A DNA stretch of 5,264 nucleotides. It comes from an uncultured Aquincola sp. Lineage in GTDB: Bacteria > Pseudomonadota > Gammaproteobacteria > Burkholderiales > Burkholderiaceae. The DNA lies in NCBI GenBank assembly GCA_937883885.1, contig CAKZXL010000100.1, forward strand, positions 1 through 5,264. Reading direction: 5' to 3'. Made by a program: the position numbers and the translations under genes. The notes beneath the pieces are model-generated. The model was not told the origin of the DNA, did no database searches, and saw only the letters and a list, made by a program, of their open reading frames with translations. Below, one piece after another: positions 1 through 5,264 of this stretch (the stretch's first letter is position 1; each line of letters begins with the position of its first letter).

Positions 1-1947
<1,947 letters not shown>

Positions 1948-2122
1948 GCGTTGATGTAGGCAGGGGCATCTCCTGAGAATGTGTCGGCCATAAACTGAGA
2001 CAGCGCCCTTAAGTCCCAGCCCCTGCAACTGCAAAGCTGACCACGAGTTCGAGCATGGCTAGGATGTCCTGGCCATTCACAACTTCCCTCATCACCCGCG
2101 GTTCGCCAAGCCACCCTTGTGG
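1948..2122. other. Non-coding junction downstream of gyrB
   Basis: About 175 bases lie between the gyrB stop and the next plausible start. They hold an 8-base inverted repeat (1960-1967 with 2019-2026), a small TCTC-GAGA palindrome (1969-1978), a direct repeat of CTGAGA (1973-1978 and 1995-2000), and a 21-base segment that begins TGTC and ends GACA (1982-2002). No GC-rich hairpin followed by a T run is present, so no factor-independent terminator for gyrB is visible. The frame of the downstream gene reads back without a stop only to a TAG at 2060. Confidence 0.6.
1960..2026. repeat. 8-base inverted repeat pair after gyrB
   Basis: GCAGGGGC at 1960-1967 is exactly the reverse complement of GCCCCTGC at 2019-2026. 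The arms are separated by 51 bases and do not extend in either direction. A repeat of this length and spacing can arise by chance in several kilobases of GC-rich DNA. Its position directly after gyrB, around a segment framed by TGTC and GACA, is the only reason to record it. Confidence 0.35.
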
Positions 2123-2518
2123 ATGAAGGTCCACACCGCCGACCAAGCCCGGCTTTGGTCCATGTACACGCTGCACGAGAAGCCTCCGTTGGGCTTCGAG
2201 TCGGGCTGGACCTTGATGAGCGAACTCTCCCAGGACGAGCGGCAACGCCTTGAGCTTCTGTGCGCTGTCGACAGCAAGCGCGTCTTCCCAGCAGTCGTGA
2301 ACGGCGAACTCTGCGCGGTTATCGAGCAAGAGTTCCTAGCCTCCGACAGTGGGGGCGCTTGGTATGAGGACTCTGCCCAGGTCATCGCGCGGATTCGTCG
2401 AAGCCTGCTGCCCCGCCTTAAGGCTGCGTCGGTAGCGGACCCTCTGCATTGCGGCGTGGTGGCCGACCAAGCTGTGACCTTTTGCGGTCGGCCAAACGTG
2501 ATGATTGCTTTGCCTTAA
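2123..2518 (+). CDS. Hypothetical protein, 131 residues, family not recognised
   Basis: I do not recognise this protein. It reads as a soluble, mixed-composition product with no signal peptide or membrane segment. Features visible are LSQDER near residue 35, a hydrophobic strand-like stretch FPAVVNGELCAVIEQEF in the middle, an acidic Gly/Trp patch (SDSGGAWYED), and the end GRPNVMIALP. Three cysteines occur, none in a CxxC pair. Coding is supported by third-position GC of roughly three quarters over about 131 codons, similar to the ATPase gene downstream, and by composition more protein-like than the competing frames. The start is uncertain. I chose ATG 2123 over TTG 2117. Neither has a Shine-Dalgarno sequence, and the frame continues upstream with protein-like sequence to a TAG at 2060, so the gene could be a 5'-damaged remnant. 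It lies 175 bases after gyrB and 296 before the ATPase, so operon membership is not evident. Confidence 0.5.
   Translation: MKVHTADQARLWSMYTLHEKPPLGFESGWTLMSELSQDERQRLELLCAVDSKRVFPAVVNGELCAVIEQEFLASDSGGAWYEDSAQVIARIRRSLLPRLKAASVADPLHCGVVADQAVTFCGRPNVMIALP
2460..2494. repeat. 9-base perfect inverted repeat inside the 3' end of the hypothetical gene
   Basis: TGGCCGACC (2460-2468) is the exact reverse complement of GGTCGGCCA (2486-2494), with a 17-base loop. Transcribed RNA could form a strong GC-rich hairpin 24 bases before the stop codon. It is not followed by a T run on either strand, so it is not a standard intrinsic terminator. About one such repeat is expected by chance in a window of this size. 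Confidence 0.4.
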
Positions 2519-2686
2519 CGAATAGCAGGAGATGGCGAGGTCAGGCGCCTGCTTTGCGAAGTGCTGGCCTTTGCCTATCCAGCGGCCCATGAGCCGCACC
2601 GGTCCGCGCAACGATGAACTCAAAGAGCTCGGGGCCGTGACGATTGCTTCGAGGGGAATGACGGTGGTCGTCCATGGCCGTTACCA

Positions 2687-2716
2687 TTGAAATCAAAAGG
2701 CTCTGCCACATCGATT
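2687..2716 (+). promoter_or_regulatory. Weak candidate promoter for the ATPase gene
   Basis: The -35-like TTGAAA matches 5 of 6 consensus bases, and the -10-like TCGATT matches 3 of 6 after an 18-base spacer. It lies about 100 bases upstream of the ATPase start, in the least GC-rich part of the intergenic region. The match is poor enough to be chance. Confidence 0.18.
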
Positions 2717-2804
2717 AGCCACAAGCATCTGAAGGCCCCCGCGAGGAGTGGCGTTTTGCTGGTTCTTCGAGCCGTGCATGTGTCCGAAGCGGACGGAGCA
2801 GCTT

Positions 2805-2810
2805 GGGAGG
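2805..2810 (+). promoter_or_regulatory. Ribosome binding site that decides the ATPase start
   Basis: GGGAGG lies 4 bases before ATG 2815, which is close but is the best Shine-Dalgarno match in this region. A TTG at 2803, just before it, would add four residues (MGGW). That TTG has a weaker GGAG (2795-2798), also 4 bases upstream. The ATG start gives the N-terminus MLEKIIRVDNVGVFK, the usual beginning for this ATPase family, in which a beta strand precedes the P-loop. Confidence 0.6.
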
Positions 2811-2814
2811 CTGG

Positions 2815-5118
2815 ATGCTCGAGAAAATCATTCGCGTCGACAACGTCGGCGTCTTCAAGGCAGCGGTTCCTTCTGCGGTCACGCTCAAGAAGGTCACCGT
2901 CATCTATGCCGACAACGCGAGAGGTAAGTCGACCCTGTCGTCGCTGCTGAGGGCGTGCAGCGTCGGCGACGCGCAAGCGCTTCAAGCCCGCAAAACCATC
3001 GGCAGCCCTGGAAACCAATCGGTCGTCCTGCGGTTCCAGGGCCCTACTGGTGGCGCGAATGTCTCTTTTGATGGCGCCAATTGGTCGTCCCCAGCCGGCA
3101 ATCTACACGTTTTCAATCAGGAGTTCGTCGAACGAAACGTATACGCTGGTGCAGCCGTAACCCCTGACCAGAGAGCTTCTCTTTTGGAACTGGCTCTGGG
3201 GCTTGATGCAGTCGCCAAGAGAGAAGAGTTCCAGCGACAGTCGGACGCTCAGCGGACCGCCTCGCAGCGCATCACGGCTGAAGATGCAGCGCTTCGTGGT
3301 TACCACCAAGGCGTCACCTTGGCAGCGTTCATCGCACTCGAGCCGATTCTTGATGGCCCGCAGCAGCTTGCCCAAATTGACAAGCAACTGAACGAAGCGC
3401 GCACCGTCCAGCAAATCCTTGGCCGGCAGGGGTTTCGGCAGCTCAAGCCCCTCGCATTCAATTTTGACGGCATCCGCGCCATCGCTCAATCCAGCATCGA
3501 GCGTCTGCAGGACGACGCGGAGCAGGTCGTCCGTCGACACTTTGATGGTCACCTTGGCGTTGCGACGGAGCGATGGGTCAGCGAAGGGCTCCAGCACAAG
3601 CCCGACGAGCACTGTCCCTTCTGTGGACAGGAGACCGCTGAGCTTCCTCTCCTTCAGGCATACAAGGCCTACTTCAACCAAGCCTACAAAGACCACCTGC
3701 GGAGGGTGGCCTCGCTGCCTGGTTTGGCAAGTGGACAAGTTGGCGATGCCTTGATTCAGGATTGGCACAACACCCTTGACTTCAATCGCATAGCGCTCGA
3801 AGGCTGGTCCACCGTGCTGAAGCTGGACCTTCCGCCGTTTGACGAACAGGCTCAAGCTGAGGCCATGAACAAGGCGAAAACGCTTGTTCAAGCGGTTGTC
3901 GACGCGAAGACTGCCAAGCCGCTTGAAGAGGTGGATGTGGTCGGGCTCGACGAAGCAGCGAAGGTCCTCGACTCGGTCAGTGCTGCCCTGGCAGCGCACA
4001 ACGAGGCCATCGACGCGCTGAACGCCCAGATTGACCGCTACAAGCAGGGCCTCGCCAACGTAGACATGCAGCAGTTGCAGGCGAAGCGCCACACCGTTGA
4101 GCTGTGCATGGTGCGAAATGCACCCGAGGTACTTCAACATCTGGCGAATCGAGCCCAAGCCGAAGGAGAACGCAAAGAGGCTGAGCGAAAAAAGGCTGAA
4201 GCACGAGAGGCGCTTGACCAGCTCATGGCCACATCTCTCGCGGCTTTTCAGGAGGCCATCAACGCTCACCTGCGAGACTTTGGTGCGCCATTCACCATCC
4301 GAGAACTGAAGCCAAGCTATCTCGGCGGCGGCGTTCCTCGAAGTGAATACGTCCTGGAAGTGCGCGGCGCTTCTGTTCCCGTCGGCGCCGCCAACGGTGG
4401 AGCGTTGACGTTTCACAGCGTACTGAGTGAAGGCGACAAGCGAACCCTTGCCTTCGCCTTCTTCCTCGCGCGGCTCTTCGCAGACCCGACTCGCGCGGAA
4501 GCTGTTGTCGTGCTCGATGACGTCTTCACCAGCCTCGACCTGCACCGACGCACTAAGACTGTCGAGGCCGTTCTCGCCATGAGCCAGCAGTGCAAGCAGG
4601 TCATCGCGCTCGGACACGACGCCTACTTCTTGCGCGATATCCGCAAGCGAGTGACCAAGGTCGGCGGCGAGGTCGCGGAGCTCGAACTGAGGCGCGGGCC
4701 CGAGAACTTCACTGTGATGGGTACGTTCGACCTCGACCAGTTCTGCGCCTCTCCGTACTACAAACGCTATCGCTTGGTCGAAACGTTCGTGTCCGGCGCA
4801 GAGCGGGTGAACCTGCTCGACGTGGCGCAAGCTTTGCGGCTTCTCGTTGAAGGGCATATGCATCGCTGCTTCGTCGGGCGCTTTGCTGACGGACAAACCG
4901 TCGGCGTCATGATTCAGCAGATCAAGGACTCAGCCCCGGACAACCCGATTCACGTGTTGAAGGGATTGGTCCCACAGCTTCAGACCTTCAACGAGTACGC
5001 GGCGATGTTTCACCATGACACCTCTGGTGGCCACACCCGGACTGATGTTAACGATGCAGAGCTGCACCACTTCGCGTTGGCCGCGTTGAGATTCATTCAG
5101 GCAGGCAGGCTCTTCTGA
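2815..5118 (+). CDS. RloC/PrrC-like (AAA_13) ABC-type ATPase with zinc-hook motif
   Basis: The product is 767 residues from ATG 2815. Its ABC ATPase head is split by a long central insertion. The P-loop ADNARGKST is at residues 32-40 (K38), and the Q-loop region VFNQEFVERNVY, typical of AAA_13/PrrC/RloC proteins, is at 99-110. After the insertion come the signature-like LSEGDK (537-542), Walker B VVVLDD (563-569), the D-loop SLD (573-575) and switch histidine H601. The insertion carries CPFC (267-270), resembling the Rad50/RloC zinc hook, and a charged Ala/Glu/Lys-rich coiled-coil-like stretch at about 443-475. The last ~165 residues form an extension with R675-x3-E679 and histidines H733, H734 and H740, reminiscent of the Arg-Glu-His triad of PrrC anticodon nuclease. 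RloC, as known, is a zinc-responsive tRNase that excises the wobble nucleotide and is thought to act against phage. The ATPase family is secure; nuclease activity and defence are inferred. The P-loop is unusual (Ala at 32 and 35). Codons are more relaxed than in gyrB, suggesting acquisition by transfer. No restriction-modification genes are adjacent. Confidence 0.88.
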   Translation: MLEKIIRVDNVGVFKAAVPSAVTLKKVTVIYADNARGKSTLSSLLRACSVGDAQALQARKTIGSPGNQSVVLRFQGPTGGANVSFDGANWSSPAGNLHVFNQEFVERNVYAGAAVTPDQRASLLELALGLDAVAKREEFQRQSDAQRTASQRITAEDAALRGYHQGVTLAAFIALEPILDGPQQLAQIDKQLNEARTVQQILGRQGFRQLKPLAFNFDGIRAIAQSSIERLQDDAEQVVRRHFDGHLGVATERWVSEGLQHKPDEHCPFCGQETAELPLLQAYKAYFNQAYKDHLRRVASLPGLASGQVGDALIQDWHNTLDFNRIALEGWSTVLKLDLPPFDEQAQAEAMNKAKTLVQAVVDAKTAKPLEEVDVVGLDEAAKVLDSVSAALAAHNEAIDALNAQIDRYKQGLANVDMQQLQAKRHTVELCMVRNAPEVLQHLANRAQAEGERKEAERKKAEAREALDQLMATSLAAFQEAINAHLRDFGAPFTIRELKPSYLGGGVPRSEYVLEVRGASVPVGAANGGALTFHSVLSEGDKRTLAFAFFLARLFADPTRAEAVVVLDDVFTSLDLHRRTKTVEAVLAMSQQCKQVIALGHDAYFLRDIRKRVTKVGGEVAELELRRGPENFTVMGTFDLDQFCASPYYKRYRLVETFVSGAERVNLLDVAQALRLLVEGHMHRCFVGRFADGQTVGVMIQQIKDSAPDNPIHVLKGLVPQLQTFNEYAAMFHHDTSGGHTRTDVNDAELHHFALAALRFIQAGRLF

Positions 5119-5137
5119 ACGAGCGAACCGCCAAGCT

Positions 5138-5264
5138 ATGTCCTATTCCGTCAAAGAAATCTTCTACACCCTCCAGGGCGAAGGCCTGCGGGCCGGGCGC
5201 CCTGCGGTGTTCTGCCGGTTCGCGGGCTGCAACCTGTGGACGGGGCGTGAGCAGGACCGTGCTT
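5138..5264 (+). CDS. queE: 7-carboxy-7-deazaguanine synthase, 3'-truncated by the window edge
   Basis: QueE is a radical SAM enzyme that converts 6-carboxy-5,6,7,8-tetrahydropterin to 7-carboxy-7-deazaguanine, the ring-contraction step on the way to preQ0 and queuosine in tRNA. Only the first 42 codons are present. They read SVKEIFYTLQGEG then GRPAVFCRFAGCNLW, a highly characteristic QueE N-terminus. C31 is the expected first ligand of the iron-sulphur cluster. Burkholderia-type QueE uses a CX14CX2C pattern, and the other two cysteines would lie just beyond the window. ATG 5138 is the natural start because it places C31 as in that enzyme, although only a poor Shine-Dalgarno (GAGCG near 5121) precedes it. 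The gene begins 19 bases after the ATPase stop with no terminator between, so read-through transcription from the ATPase gene is likely. Confidence 0.95.
   Translation, partial: MSYSVKEIFYTLQGEGLRAGRPAVFCRFAGCNLWTGREQDRA

Larger units (their letters stand above)
2519..2814. other. Intergenic region before the ATPase gene, no convincing gene
   Basis: This stretch of 296 bases contains only short or shadow-like open frames, such as a 10-codon frame at 2658-2690 and a 14-codon frame at 2674-2718. The middle part (about 2680-2720) is less GC-rich than its surroundings and is where a promoter for the ATPase gene would be expected. A weak sigma-70-like pair can be drawn: TTGAAA at 2687-2692, then 18 bases, then TCGATT at 2711-2716, which has only 3 of 6 matches at the -10 box. 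No operator-like long palindrome and no terminator were found. Confidence 0.5.

Noticed and set aside
1948..2010. Intrinsic terminator for gyrB
   Set aside because: The inverted repeats here are not followed by a T run and the longest has a 51-base loop.
2009..2329. A 106-codon minus-strand frame opposite the hypothetical gene
   Set aside because: Its composition is plausible, but it has no recognisable family, no clear ribosome binding site, and overlaps a plus-strand frame with good third-position GC bias. The plus-strand reading was preferred, though not with certainty.
2658..2718. Two tiny plus-strand frames (10 codons at 2658, 14 codons at 2674) as possible leader peptides
   Set aside because: The GAGGGG before the first is only one base from the ATG, the second has no good ribosome binding site, and neither has attenuator-like residue runs or hairpins.
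3103..4896. A 597-codon open frame on the minus strand inside the ATPase gene
   Set aside because: It lies fully antisense to a gene with clear ATPase motifs, shows no recognisable domain, and is the kind of long shadow frame expected in GC-rich coding DNA.

Overview
The window is GC-rich DNA from a proteobacterium, most likely a betaproteobacterium of the order Burkholderiales. Two partial housekeeping genes support this. The left one is a DNA gyrase B with the long insertion after the TOPRIM domain that Gram-negative GyrB proteins carry, and its codon use is extremely GC-biased. The right one is a QueE whose first residues closely resemble the Burkholderia-type enzyme, with the first cluster cysteine at residue 31. 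The order-level placement rests on recalled family resemblance, not on a search.

Layout: bases 1-1947 hold the 3' four-fifths of gyrB, in frame from base 1. Bases 1948-2122 are a non-coding junction with a few short inverted repeats. Bases 2123-2518 hold a probable small gene of unknown function. Bases 2519-2814 show no convincing gene. Bases 2815-5118 hold a large ABC-type ATPase of the AAA_13/RloC/PrrC kind, with a zinc-hook-like CPFC motif and a C-terminal extension of about 165 residues after the ATPase core. Bases 5138-5264 hold the first 42 codons of queE, 19 bases after the ATPase stop.

Interpretation: two conserved chromosomal genes flank about 3.2 kb with more relaxed codon use. This looks like accessory cargo in a slot between gyrB and queE. 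The main item of interest is the ATPase. Its architecture (split ABC head, internal CxxC hook, C-terminal domain with an RxxxE and later histidines) recalls RloC, a zinc-responsive ribonuclease that acts on the tRNA anticodon loop and is proposed to act in phage defence. There are no restriction-modification genes beside it, so if it is a defence gene here it is either stand-alone or paired with the small unknown gene upstream. The anticodon-nuclease assignment is an inference; the ABC/AAA_13 assignment is well supported. No RNA genes, CRISPR arrays, intact insertion sequences or convincing terminators were seen.
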